From Candidatus Woesearchaeota archaeon CG10_big_fil_rev_8_21_14_0_10_37_12 (GTDB lineage: Archaea; Nanobdellota; Nanobdellia; Woesearchaeales; ARS49): a stretch of 61,653 nt of DNA. Position 1 is the first letter of the stretch. Every line of letters begins with the position of its first letter. The translations under genes and the position numbers were made by a program. Below, piece after piece: positions 32,357-41,043 of this stretch. The stretch is from positions 10,418 to 72,070 of the forward strand of contig PCYA01000010.1 of the NCBI GenBank assembly GCA_002762795.1. The letters run 5' to 3'. The notes under the pieces were generated by a model that worked only from the letters and a program-made list of their open reading frames with translations, was not told the origin of the DNA and searched no databases.

Positions 32357-33043
32357 TCATTCCAACGCCTTTTTCACAGCAGCTTCTGCATGAATTCTTG
32401 TTGTGTTGAATAGGGGAATTTCAACATCTTTTTGATTAACAATTAATGGCAATTCTGTACAGCCTAAAATAATGCCTTCTACTCCTTGTTGTTCTAATGT
32501 GTTTATGATGTTAATGAGCAGTTGTTTTGCTTCGGGGTTTGCTTTTCCCATGCAGACATTGTTTATTTCATTGTTAATTGTTTCTTGGTCTTTTAGTTCT
32601 GGGACAAGAACAGTGAGACCCTTATTTTCTAATCTTTTTTTGTAAAAGTCTTGTTGCATTGTATATGCTGTTCCTAATAAGCCTACTTTTGTGATGTTTT
32701 TTGTTTTGATATGTTCTGCTGTTGCATCTGCAATGTGTAGAATAGGGATTGTAACTTGTTTTTGTATTTGATCAGCAAGCACGTGCGCAGTATTTGCTCC
32801 AATAAGAATAAAGTCAGCTCCTGCTTTTTCTAAAGATTGTGCAGCAGTGAATAAGATCTGGTCTGATTTCTCTGCATGGTCTGTCATGTGTTCCAAATCA
32901 ATCTCTTCAAAATCAACAGAATAAAGGATAATTTTGGCAGAATGCCAACCACCAAGCTTTTTGCTTATGAGTTCGTTGATTATCTTATAGTAATCTATAG
33001 TTGAATGCCAACTCATGCCTCCGATAAGACCGATGGTTTTCAT
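32357..33043 (-). CDS. Aspartate/glutamate racemase family protein
   Basis: A 228-aa racemase. GLIGGMSWHST (5-15) is the N-terminal signature and GCTELPL holds the second catalytic Cys. The first site is GANTAH, where typical two-base racemases have a Cys immediately before Asn. One-Cys members with other specificities are known, so racemization of aspartate is not assured. The gene lies next to a divergent wHTH-membrane gene. Confidence 0.8.
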   Translation of the reverse strand: MKTIGLIGGMSWHSTIDYYKIINELISKKLGGWHSAKIILYSVDFEEIDLEHMTDHAEKSDQILFTAAQSLEKAGADFILIGANTAHVLADQIQKQVTIPILHIADATAEHIKTKNITKVGLLGTAYTMQQDFYKKRLENKGLTVLVPELKDQETINNEINNVCMGKANPEAKQLLINIINTLEQQGVEGIILGCTELPLIVNQKDVEIPLFNTTRIHAEAAVKKALE

Positions 33044-33121
33044 TGTTGATTGGAGGGATTTGAGGGTTAAAAGGGTTTTGATATGGTAATAAATATAAAG
33101 AACTAAAAAAAGTTTGAATGG

Positions 33122-33583
33122 ATGAACGAGCTTGAAAGGTATAAGAAATTTTTAGAGTTTTTGGCAAAACAGAAAAAACCAATAACATATGAAAAAGTTA
33201 TTAGTGAGCTTAAGTTAAATAAGGACTCGTTTGAACAACTTATGAGGCACATGTATGAGTATTTTGAAACAATAGGACATGTTAAAGGAAAAGAGAGCGA
33301 TTGGGGACATCATTTGATGGAGATTACACACAAAGGAGTAGAATATTTAAGAAACTTGCAGCTTCAGAGAATAGCTGAAGATCAAACAAAATCTAACAAA
33401 ACAGTTGCGATAGCAACAGTGGCTATAGCTTTGGGATCCTTAGCTCAAGCGATCGTATTGTTTAAACAGTTCAGCAACAATGTAGACAGATGGACAGATT
33501 TTGTAGCACTAATATTATTGCTTGTTCTTGTGGTTCTTATTTCTGGGCTAGCGTGGAGTTCTTTTGCACTATTAAAAAGATGA
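33122..33583 (+). CDS. Winged-helix-like protein with two membrane helices
   Basis: A 153-aa protein. Residues 1-80 resemble a small wHTH (RYKKFLEFLAKQKKPITYEK and ITHKGVEYLRNLQ). Two hydrophobic helices follow (about 90-111 and 124-148). It may be a membrane-bound regulator or simply share an alpha-helical cytosolic part. The transcript divergent from the racemase would be leaderless or have a very short leader. Confidence 0.6.
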   Translation: MNELERYKKFLEFLAKQKKPITYEKVISELKLNKDSFEQLMRHMYEYFETIGHVKGKESDWGHHLMEITHKGVEYLRNLQLQRIAEDQTKSNKTVAIATVAIALGSLAQAIVLFKQFSNNVDRWTDFVALILLLVLVVLISGLAWSSFALLKR

Positions 33584-33651
33584 TGGCATACACAATTCAA
33601 ATTAATTCAAAAGAAATACTTTTTTAAATTACAAAACTTAGGTCTTTCTTA

Positions 33652-34074
33652 ATGATTCAAAAGTTTACAAAGAAGGGGATTGGTCAGATTTGGTTAATTG
33701 TGATAGCTTTATTGATTATTGGCGCAATGAGATTTTATAATGTAGTTGGTTGGTTTTTTTCAATTGTTACAGTAATGGCGATCATTTGTCTTGCTATTTG
33801 GTATTATAATAAAAAACAAAAAGAAAAAAGAGAATATTTAACCAAAAAATACAAGAAAAAAGATATAGTTGAGAGAATAATGTATGGAGAATTCTGGGAA
33901 GGGCAATCTGCTAAGCAACTTAGAGATTCATTAGGGTCTCCAAAGGAGATAGATGAAACAGTACTAAAACGCAAGAAACGAGAAGTTTGGAAATACAATC
34001 AAGATGGATATAATCGATTCAGATTAAGAATATCACTGGATAATGATGTTGTTGTTGGTTGGAAACAAAGATAA
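33652..34074 (+). CDS. Membrane protein with BamE/SmpA-like tail
   Basis: A 140-aa protein with two N-terminal membrane helices (about 10-28 and 31-50), a basic linker and a C-terminal module IMYGEFWEGQSAKQLRDSLG, then EVWKYNQDGYNRFRLRISLD. This beta-rich pattern, in which the LGSP and WxY positions are conserved, resembles the SmpA/BamE fold. Function in an archaeon is unknown. Confidence 0.55.
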   Translation: MIQKFTKKGIGQIWLIVIALLIIGAMRFYNVVGWFFSIVTVMAIICLAIWYYNKKQKEKREYLTKKYKKKDIVERIMYGEFWEGQSAKQLRDSLGSPKEIDETVLKRKKREVWKYNQDGYNRFRLRISLDNDVVVGWKQR

Positions 34075-34125
34075 CTTAAAATTTATATAGAAATCTTTAT
34101 TAACTATTTTAAGGAAGATTTATTA

Positions 34126-34431
34126 ATGGATATATTCAAATCAATGAAAAAATTTGGTAAACAGCTAACATTAAACAATAATAAAATGAATGGGAAGTTA
34201 GCGGAGTCAAATTACGCCATGTCTAGACGTTTCGAAGGCTACGAAGTAATAAGAACTGGGAGGGGAAGCGACTATAAGGAAAGAAAGGTTGATTGGTTAA
34301 CCAGGCAAAAAGGTCCTTGGACACATGTTGAAGTCAAATCAAGCCGAACAGCGCCTCTATCAAAATTACAAAAAAAGACTGAGAAGAAAACAAAGAGATA
34401 CAGAGTTCATAGAAATGCTAGTTTCTTTTAA
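34126..34431 (+). CDS. PD-(D/E)XK-like nuclease candidate
   Basis: A 101-aa basic protein. GKLAESNYAMSRRFEGYEVI gives a helical Glu, GRGSDY and KVDWL give the acidic site, and HVEVKSS followed by LSKLQ resembles the E-x-K core and following helix of the restriction-endonuclease-like fold. It could cut or bind DNA. Small stand-alone members are known near mobile DNA, but no partner is visible here. Confidence 0.55.
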   Translation: MDIFKSMKKFGKQLTLNNNKMNGKLAESNYAMSRRFEGYEVIRTGRGSDYKERKVDWLTRQKGPWTHVEVKSSRTAPLSKLQKKTEKKTKRYRVHRNASFF

Positions 34432-34491
34432 TTGTTTGTTCGATCAATTCAATTCCTAACATTTAAAAACACAAGTTTTTTTGTTAATATT

Positions 34492-35409
34492 ATGCTTGCC
34501 CTCTCAATATCTAACCTCAAAAAACAATATTCAAAAGGCCCTGAAGCGTTGAAAGGTATTAACTTAGAAGTAAAGCAAGGTGATTTCTTTGGTCTCTTAG
34601 GCCCTAATGGTGCTGGTAAAACAACTACGTTAGGAGTATTGGTAGGTTTAGTTACAAAAACTGAAGGTCAAATAAAAGTTTTCAATAAAGATTTAGACAA
34701 ATCCCCAACTGAAGTTAAAAACAGCATTGGTATTGTCCTCCAGGAAATCAACTTGGAAACATTCGGCAAAGTTGAAGACTCAATCTTAGATCAAGCAGGT
34801 TACTATGGCATCCCAAGAAGTAAAGCCAAGCCTAAAGCTGAGAAAGTAATGAAAATGTTAAACATTTGGGAGAAAAGAAATGCATTAAACAGACAGTTAT
34901 CGGGTGGCATGAAACGTCGTGTAATGATTGCAAAGGCGTTAATGCACAATCCAAAACTACTGATTTTAGACGAGCCTACTGCTGGTGTTGATGCAGAGTT
35001 AAGAATTGAAACGTGGAATTTATTAAAACGGTTAAACAAGAAAGGATTAACAATAATCTTAACAACCCATTACTTAGAAGAAGCAGAATATCTCTGTAAA
35101 AACATAGCTATAATTAACCATGGAAAGATTTTGTTAAACACGTCAACAAAAGAATTGGTGACAACTTTAGATAAAGAAACGTTCATTTTAGACACAGATA
35201 AGCCAATTAAAAATCTTAAATCTAAAGAGTTCAAAATAAAGATAACAGACACAAATCAATTAGAGCTTACGTTAGCAAAGAAAGACAACCTAAACAAATT
35301 CTTTCATTTCTTAGACAAACACAACATCAAAGTGTTATCAATGCGTAACAAACAAAATCGTTTAGAGCAATTATTTTTAGATTTAATAAAAAACAGGAGA
35401 TCCAAATGA
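34492..35409 (+). CDS. ABC-2 type transporter, ATP-binding subunit
   Basis: A 305-aa ATPase with Walker A GPNGAGKTTT (near residue 38), the signature LSGGMKRR, Walker B LLILDEPTAG and an H-loop TTHYLEEA. With the following permease it forms an export system of unknown substrate. An upstream in-frame ATG at 34432 would add 20 hydrophobic residues not typical of the family. The stop overlaps the permease start by 4 nt. Confidence 0.9.
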   Translation: MLALSISNLKKQYSKGPEALKGINLEVKQGDFFGLLGPNGAGKTTTLGVLVGLVTKTEGQIKVFNKDLDKSPTEVKNSIGIVLQEINLETFGKVEDSILDQAGYYGIPRSKAKPKAEKVMKMLNIWEKRNALNRQLSGGMKRRVMIAKALMHNPKLLILDEPTAGVDAELRIETWNLLKRLNKKGLTIILTTHYLEEAEYLCKNIAIINHGKILLNTSTKELVTTLDKETFILDTDKPIKNLKSKEFKIKITDTNQLELTLAKKDNLNKFFHFLDKHNIKVLSMRNKQNRLEQLFLDLIKNRRSK

Positions 35410-36170
35410 ATAATTTAGTAAGTTTTTACACCATTTTGAGGTACAGCGTTGCAAGAATGATTGCTATTTGGAAGCAAACCTTGATAGCTCCGTTAGTATC
35501 AACCAGTCTCTATTTTATCATCTTCGGAACGTTCATAGGGTCAAGAGTTGGGGAGGTTTCAGGCTTTGATTACATGACTTTTATCATTCCTGGTATTGTG
35601 ATGATGCCTGCTATTACTGCATCATATATGCAATCAGGATTCGTCCTCTTCATGGCAAGATTTCAAAAATGGATTGAGGATATTTTGATCTCACCTACAT
35701 CTCCATTTTGCTTACTGGCTGGTTTGGTTCTTGGTGGTGCAATTAGAGGCATTATAATAAGTACGTTAACACTTATCATATCTTTATTCTTTTCAAAATT
35801 ACACATTTTCAACATTGCATACATCGTGTTATTTATGGTGTTAACAACGGTTTTCTTTTCATTATTGGGTTTTGCGTCTGGTTTGCACGCTAGAAATTTT
35901 GATGATATGAATATTCTTCCAACATTTGTTTTAACTCCATTAACTTATTTAGGCGGTGTTTTCTATTCGATAAATGCCCTCCCGGAATTTTGGCAAACAA
36001 TATCAAAACTCAACCCAATCTTGTACATGGTGAATGGTTTCAGGTATGGTTTTTTGGGTGTTTCTGATGTGAATGTGAACGCAGGAATAGGAATATTAAT
36101 AATATTCATTGTGATTGCAAGTTCATATAATTTATATTTGATGAAGAAAGGTGTTGGTTTAAGAACATGA
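35406..36170 (+). CDS. ABC-2 type transporter, permease subunit
   Basis: A 254-aa protein with six predicted helices and the conserved ABC-2 late motif LTYLGGVFYSINALPEFWQ with LNPILYMVNGFRY. It partners the ATPase encoded immediately upstream. Family members export drugs, lipids or polysaccharides. The stop overlaps the following GST gene by 4 nt. Confidence 0.9.
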   Translation: MNNLVSFYTILRYSVARMIAIWKQTLIAPLVSTSLYFIIFGTFIGSRVGEVSGFDYMTFIIPGIVMMPAITASYMQSGFVLFMARFQKWIEDILISPTSPFCLLAGLVLGGAIRGIIISTLTLIISLFFSKLHIFNIAYIVLFMVLTTVFFSLLGFASGLHARNFDDMNILPTFVLTPLTYLGGVFYSINALPEFWQTISKLNPILYMVNGFRYGFLGVSDVNVNAGIGILIIFIVIASSYNLYLMKKGVGLRT

Positions 36171-36853
36171 CCGAAAGCGTAAAATTATTTGGAAGAATTG
36201 GCTCGCCAAACGTATTAAGAGTAGCACTGGCGTTAGAAGAAAAACAAATCCCCTACGAACTCATAGAAAACATCATGATTGATGAATTTCTGAAAAATTC
36301 AAGGTGGGGTTTGATGCCTTGTATCGAATATCAAGGCAATTACATCTCAGAATCATTAGCAATTCTTGAGTTTTTAGAAGATCAATTTCCAGATAAACCA
36401 TTGCTTCCAGATTCAATTGTAGAAAAAGCACAAGCGCGTTCTTGGATGTACAGAGTCGCGTTAACAGTTCTTGATACAAGAAGAAAGATTTGGTTTGGTC
36501 CTGATAAAGAGCAGGCAAAACAAGAGTTAAAAGAGCAGTTAGAAGATATTAACAAAGAGTTAGAAGGAAAAACATTTTTAGTTGCAAATACATACACGTT
36601 AGCTGACTTAAACCTTTCATTGTTTTATGTTGCGTTGGATGAATTTAAAAACGTGTTAGGAACTGACTTAGATCAATTGCCAAATCTCAAAAAACATAAA
36701 GAAGCAATAACAAGTAGACCTTCTTTCAAAAAACTTGATCCGAGCGAATCGTTTGCAGGTTTCATTAAAGGTATGGCTGATGAAGAAATAAGAGCAAAAA
36801 TAGTTGCATCAAAGCAGGAGCGCATCCAGAAGTGGAAAGAGCAGAGAAGTTAA
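36167..36853 (+). CDS. Glutathione S-transferase-like protein
   Basis: A 228-aa two-domain GST. The N-terminal thioredoxin fold has LFGRIGSPN (7-15, possible catalytic Ser) and the cis-Pro region LMPCIE with SESLAILEFLED. The C-terminal helical domain has NTYTLADLNLS. GSTs are unusual in archaea, most of which lack glutathione, so another thiol or a non-enzymatic role is possible. It is translationally coupled to the ABC exporter, suggesting detoxification by conjugation and export. Confidence 0.8.
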   Translation: MTESVKLFGRIGSPNVLRVALALEEKQIPYELIENIMIDEFLKNSRWGLMPCIEYQGNYISESLAILEFLEDQFPDKPLLPDSIVEKAQARSWMYRVALTVLDTRRKIWFGPDKEQAKQELKEQLEDINKELEGKTFLVANTYTLADLNLSLFYVALDEFKNVLGTDLDQLPNLKKHKEAITSRPSFKKLDPSESFAGFIKGMADEEIRAKIVASKQERIQKWKEQRS

Positions 36854-36894
36854 TTACTAAAATTTAAATATACATTTACAAAATTATTGTTGCA

Positions 36895-38334
36895 ATGAAA
36901 CATAACGAGGTTAAAAGTCATCATCTTTCTCCTTGGCTTCAGCAGATTAGGAAAGAGAGGGTTTCTAAAAAAGTTGATAAAACTATTCGCACTGACATTG
37001 CGATTATTGGTGGTGGTATTGCAGGGGTAACTACTGCGTATTATCTGTTAAAGCATACAAAAAAGAAAGTTATTCTTATTGAGGGGAGCAAGATTGCTCA
37101 TGGTGCTACAGGCCATAATGCTGGGCAGGTTGTTGCTTATTTTGAAAAGCCTTTTTCAGAAATTGTTGAGGAGTATGGGCTTCATCTTGCTGCAAAAGCG
37201 CAAAAGGATGTACTGAACGCGTGGAATTTACTGAAAGATATTTACAGAGATACGAAAATTAAAGTGCCGCTTACAATTTTCAAGGGTTATGCTGGTTGTT
37301 CAAGTGTTGAGCAAGTTTTGGTCCATTTGCATAATAAGGAGTTGCGTCATAAAGCAAATATCCGTATGGAGAAAATTTATGTTGCAGATGATAAGTCTGT
37401 TTTGGAGCATGTTTCGCGTAAATACAGTAAACTGTATACGACGCGATCGCAAAAAGATATTTTGAGTATGCTTCAGACAAGGCACAAGCATTATGTTGCA
37501 GCTTTAGAAACAAAGAAGGGAACATTGAACAGTGCATTGTTTTGTGAAGAACTTATCCATTATTTTCAGCACAAATATCCAAAAAGATTTACTCTTTACG
37601 AGCACAGTCCTGTTAGTAAAGTAATCCTGCACAAGAAATATGCAGATCTTAAAAGCCACAAAAACATTCGGGCAGGTAAAGTTATTCTTTGCACGAATGG
37701 TTTTGAGCACATTCATGTAATAAACAAGGCAGGAGCTGCTACTGATAAAAAGTTTCACGAATCGGTTATAGGGATTGTGAGCCACATGGCAGGATACATT
37801 GAAGAAAATCACAAATTACCAATAGCGATCAGTTATTTTGATGATAAAGAAGTTGATAGTTCTGCAGCGTATTTTTATCTTACGCGAAGAAAGTATGAGT
37901 TTGAAGGAAATAAACACTGCGATTTAGTTTGTGTTGGAGGTCCTGAGATAACATTGCGGGATAAATCAAAGTATGTGCGGGAGAAAGATTATCATCCGAC
38001 TGCACATAAGCAAATTAAGAAGTTTGTAAAATCTGCCTATACGGCAGCTCCGAAAAATCCAAAGTATTCTTTTTTCTGGCATGGTTTGATGGGTTATACA
38101 AAAACTAAATTGCGTATTGTTGGTTTTGAGCCGTGCAATTCTGTTCTTTTGTATAATCTTGGTTGTAATGGTGTTGGAATTTTACCTTCGATTTATGGAG
38201 CAAAAAGAATTGCTGATTTGCTTACGAAAAAGAAAGCAGAGTCTACAATTTTTGATCCTAAAGATGTGCGTTGTGAGCTGAAGAAATCAAAATCTGATGC
38301 GCACATACGCCCTGCAAAAATTCATAGAATTTAA
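36895..38334 (+). CDS. FAD-dependent oxidoreductase (DAO family)
   Basis: A 479-aa flavoprotein. IAIIGGGIAGVTTAYYLL (about 35-52) is the dinucleotide-binding loop, followed by LIEGSKIAHGATGHNAGQ, a typical D-amino acid oxidase family FAD-binding region. A late GCNGVGILPSIYGAKRIADL binds FAD in this fold. The substrate, probably an amine or amino acid, is not determined. A basic N-terminal extension of about 30 residues precedes the fold. Confidence 0.85.
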   Translation: MKHNEVKSHHLSPWLQQIRKERVSKKVDKTIRTDIAIIGGGIAGVTTAYYLLKHTKKKVILIEGSKIAHGATGHNAGQVVAYFEKPFSEIVEEYGLHLAAKAQKDVLNAWNLLKDIYRDTKIKVPLTIFKGYAGCSSVEQVLVHLHNKELRHKANIRMEKIYVADDKSVLEHVSRKYSKLYTTRSQKDILSMLQTRHKHYVAALETKKGTLNSALFCEELIHYFQHKYPKRFTLYEHSPVSKVILHKKYADLKSHKNIRAGKVILCTNGFEHIHVINKAGAATDKKFHESVIGIVSHMAGYIEENHKLPIAISYFDDKEVDSSAAYFYLTRRKYEFEGNKHCDLVCVGGPEITLRDKSKYVREKDYHPTAHKQIKKFVKSAYTAAPKNPKYSFFWHGLMGYTKTKLRIVGFEPCNSVLLYNLGCNGVGILPSIYGAKRIADLLTKKKAESTIFDPKDVRCELKKSKSDAHIRPAKIHRI

Positions 38335-38784
38335 TTATTCTTCTATGAACTCCAAAGCCAAAGAATTAATACAATATCTTTTTCCGCCTTTTTCTGCCGG
38401 GCCATCATCAAATACGTGTCCTAAATGTTCGCCACAAGTGCTTAATATCTCGGTGCGTTTAACAAACAAAGTATTATCTTCTTTCAAAACAATATTCTCG
38501 TAAATAGCATCTGTAAAACTTGGCCATCCTGTTCCTGAATCATATTTATCAGCTGACTTAAACACAGGTAGTTTGCATCCTTTTGTAACATATGTTCCTT
38601 CTCTTTCCTCATTTAACAATGTGCCGCTTCCAGGTCGTTCAGTTCCTTTCTTAACCAACATGTGATATTCTTCAGGTGTCAAGTCTGTTGTCCAATCAAA
38701 TTGTTGTTTTTGTACAGGTGCACAACTAACAAACAGTGTTAGTGTTAAGAACAACATAAAATAGGATTTCATAAGTTTATTCAA
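38335..38784 (-). CDS. msrB: Peptide-methionine (R)-S-oxide reductase, lipoprotein form
   Basis: A 149-aa MsrB that repairs methionine sulfoxide in proteins. The signal sequence ends in a lipobox (LFVSC), so it should act outside the membrane. SGTGWPSF, CGEHLGHVFDDGP and the catalytic RYCINSLAL are intact. One Cys of each structural zinc pair is missing (KGC and STC where CxxC is expected), so zinc binding is doubtful. It converges with the oxidoreductase gene. Confidence 0.88.
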   Translation of the reverse strand: MNKLMKSYFMLFLTLTLFVSCAPVQKQQFDWTTDLTPEEYHMLVKKGTERPGSGTLLNEEREGTYVTKGCKLPVFKSADKYDSGTGWPSFTDAIYENIVLKEDNTLFVKRTEILSTCGEHLGHVFDDGPAEKGGKRYCINSLALEFIEE

Positions 38785-38812
38785 TCACAAGCCATTAAAA
38801 TACTTTATGAAC

Positions 38813-39208
38813 TTAATAATCTCTTTTATAGTTTGGTTCACCAAGCATATATAAACTACTTTGTACAGTAATTAAAGGATGAGTTGCTATGTAAGCGAGT
38901 GCACCAATCATACGACAGCTAACCAGTCCATCTTTCAGGAATGAATCTTCTCCGCAGGGTTGAACCTGCCAGTAGCGTTGTCCGTGTTTAAACGGATCAA
39001 ATCTGAATTCTGAGCGTTGTCTTGTGAACCTCATTAGATGTTTCAAACTTTTGTATCCTTTGCGTGCTTTTTCCAATGGTCCGTCTCTATGCGAATATAA
39101 TGCTGCATCTTCAGGAGATAATATTGCTACTGGGCGAAGATCATCTAAAGTTTCTAATTCTGGCAACAAGCGTTGTTCAAGAGTTTTAGTTCTAAAAATA
39201 AATGACAT
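38813..39208 (-). CDS. Protein of unknown function, 131 aa
   Basis: A soluble, basic protein beginning MSFIFRTKTLEQRLLPELE. It contains PVAILSPEDAALYSHRDG and a Trp/Arg-rich centre. No known domain is recognised. An upstream in-frame ATG exists at 39250, but the later ATG follows a plausible TATA-like TTATATA about 25 nt away. It lies between MsrB and the large Cys-rich protein gene. Confidence 0.55.
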   Translation of the reverse strand: MSFIFRTKTLEQRLLPELETLDDLRPVAILSPEDAALYSHRDGPLEKARKGYKSLKHLMRFTRQRSEFRFDPFKHGQRYWQVQPCGEDSFLKDGLVSCRMIGALAYIATHPLITVQSSLYMLGEPNYKRDY

Positions 39209-39240
39209 AGGTCTAACTAAGTAAACAACATTTATATATT

Positions 39241-40812
39241 TTATGCACAACTAGTTGGTATTGTTGTCGGATTTTGCTGACAAACTCCTTGCGATTTGTT
39301 GCAGAAATATTCTCCGTCGCAGGTTGTTTTTTCATGTTTATCGCAGTCAGAATCTTGTGCGCATTCACAAACAAATTCTCTGGAAATGCATTGTCCTGCT
39401 TGACAGGAATCGTTTGATGTGCACGCATTTCCATCATCACATAATGTTCCATCAATTACTGTTTGCATTTCACATTCTCCTGTTTCAAGTTGGCAGATAT
39501 TTTGCAAGCAGGCAGTGTCATCCACTGTTGGGCAAGTTACAACAGTTGCAGGATTTATTTTACACTCATAACTCTCAAGATCACAATATAATGTTCCATC
39601 ACACAAATTATTATTTTCATATTTTTGGCAGTCTTCTTGTGCGTTGCAAATAACATCATCTTCGTTTGAAACAAAGATATCCCACCAAGGTCTTGATTCT
39701 ATCTTTTCCTGATTTTCGATATCAACAGTTCGTCTAACTGGCATTTCTGTTGGGAATAAACCAAATAGTTTTACGCGAGTTAATACAGTGATGTCAATTT
39801 TCGTTTTTCCTTCTTTATCAGAAACAACAACATTTTTTACGGTTTCATGTACTGCAACATGTTTTATTACTGCGTTGTTTATTTTTCTTTCCAGTTCAAC
39901 AGTTGTTCTATCACCATCACCAAATATAACTGTTATTTTGTTTCCAGATGGGGTTGTTACAGTCATGCCTGTTTCAGTTCGTTCAACCACTGCACCAGGT
40001 CTTGTTACTGCTGCTTGTGGCAGTTCTTTTCTTTGTCCTTTGCGTTCTTCTCTGTGTTCTGCTCTTTCTATATTTTCTTCATGTTCTTGTTGTTGTGTTT
40101 CTTCGCGTTCTATTTGTTTTCGGTCATCTAGTGTTCTTTGTGGTGGCTTGTCACAAGCATGCAGGTCTGAATTGCAACCATTTTCACATTTTGTTCGAGT
40201 GTATTTGCATGTTTCTGCGCCAATGTCATAATATCCATCGTAGTAAAGAACGTCTTCTTCGCAATAAGCAAGGCATTCATCTACAACAGCAATATATGGT
40301 GAACATTTTTCTCTTTTTTTATCGCAGCCAAATCTGCAGAGTTCTCTTGAGTAACTGCATGTTTGTCTGCCAGCATCATACCTGCCCGTATGGTAATGTG
40401 TCCCTTGTTCGCAATATTCATTGCATTGTGTTGAGGAAGGCAATGCACAGCTTTTTAGATTAGTTGCGCAACCATTTTCGCATCTTGATTTTTGATACTC
40501 GCAACGTCTTAAAGTATTGTCATATCTTCCTTGAGAGGAAAGAATGCCTGCTCTGCAAACATCAGGACAGCTTTCATATGTTCTTGGACGTTCTTGTGTT
40601 TCCGCGGTTGTTCGCTGCACAGTTGCGCAAATATTTCCATTGCAGCCGTGTCTGCAAGCAGTTCGCTGGTATTCGCAGTCGCCTGTTCTTTCATTGAATG
40701 TTCCAGTGTATTGAACTCTGTCTCTGCAATAAGTATCGCAACTATTTTGTTCTGCAAATACAGGTATTGCTAATAAAGAAGCCAATAATATTAATATCAA
40801 CAAATATTTCAT
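39241..40812 (-). CDS. Large secreted Cys-rich repeat protein
   Basis: A 523-aa exported protein with a signal peptide (YLLILILLASLLAIPVFA). Four tandem Cys modules (about 20-225) follow a pattern of C-x3-C, a Y-x-G-x-Y/F-D-like segment, CxY and CxxGC. A long charged, Gln/Glu/Arg-rich linker leads to a beta-rich region (about 265-375) and a second Cys-rich region (about 385-523) with CxxDxDC-like modules. It is probably a disulfide-stabilised surface or extracellular matrix protein. GGTG precedes ATG 40812. Confidence 0.7.
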   Translation of the reverse strand: MKYLLILILLASLLAIPVFAEQNSCDTYCRDRVQYTGTFNERTGDCEYQRTACRHGCNGNICATVQRTTAETQERPRTYESCPDVCRAGILSSQGRYDNTLRRCEYQKSRCENGCATNLKSCALPSSTQCNEYCEQGTHYHTGRYDAGRQTCSYSRELCRFGCDKKREKCSPYIAVVDECLAYCEEDVLYYDGYYDIGAETCKYTRTKCENGCNSDLHACDKPPQRTLDDRKQIEREETQQQEHEENIERAEHREERKGQRKELPQAAVTRPGAVVERTETGMTVTTPSGNKITVIFGDGDRTTVELERKINNAVIKHVAVHETVKNVVVSDKEGKTKIDITVLTRVKLFGLFPTEMPVRRTVDIENQEKIESRPWWDIFVSNEDDVICNAQEDCQKYENNNLCDGTLYCDLESYECKINPATVVTCPTVDDTACLQNICQLETGECEMQTVIDGTLCDDGNACTSNDSCQAGQCISREFVCECAQDSDCDKHEKTTCDGEYFCNKSQGVCQQNPTTIPTSCA

Positions 40813-40887
40813 AGTCACCTTTTTTAAGTTTTTATTCGTTATAAGAGATGTTCTTTAATAAATGTTGTGGAATTGGAAGAGTTATTG

Positions 40888-41028
40888 TTAATTTGCTGTT
40901 GTATTTGCTAAAGAGTATATTCCATCTCGGCCAAGTTGGAAATTATGATAATACGCTCTGGCAATAGTCACGTTTACTGCTTCAGAGCAATAATAGATTC
41001 CATTGTATTTGTCGTTGCTTTCTATCAT
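40888..41028 (-). CDS. Small protein downstream of tfb, 46 aa
   Basis: The frame begins MIESNDKYNGIYYCSEAVNV and has AGGGA 6 nt before the ATG. It starts 15 nt after the tfb stop on the same strand, consistent with cotranscription. It is soluble with several Tyr and Asn. No family is recognised, and chance is possible. Confidence 0.4.
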   Translation of the reverse strand: MIESNDKYNGIYYCSEAVNVTIARAYYHNFQLGRDGIYSLANTTAN

Positions 41029-41043
41029 CAGTATCCCTAAATA

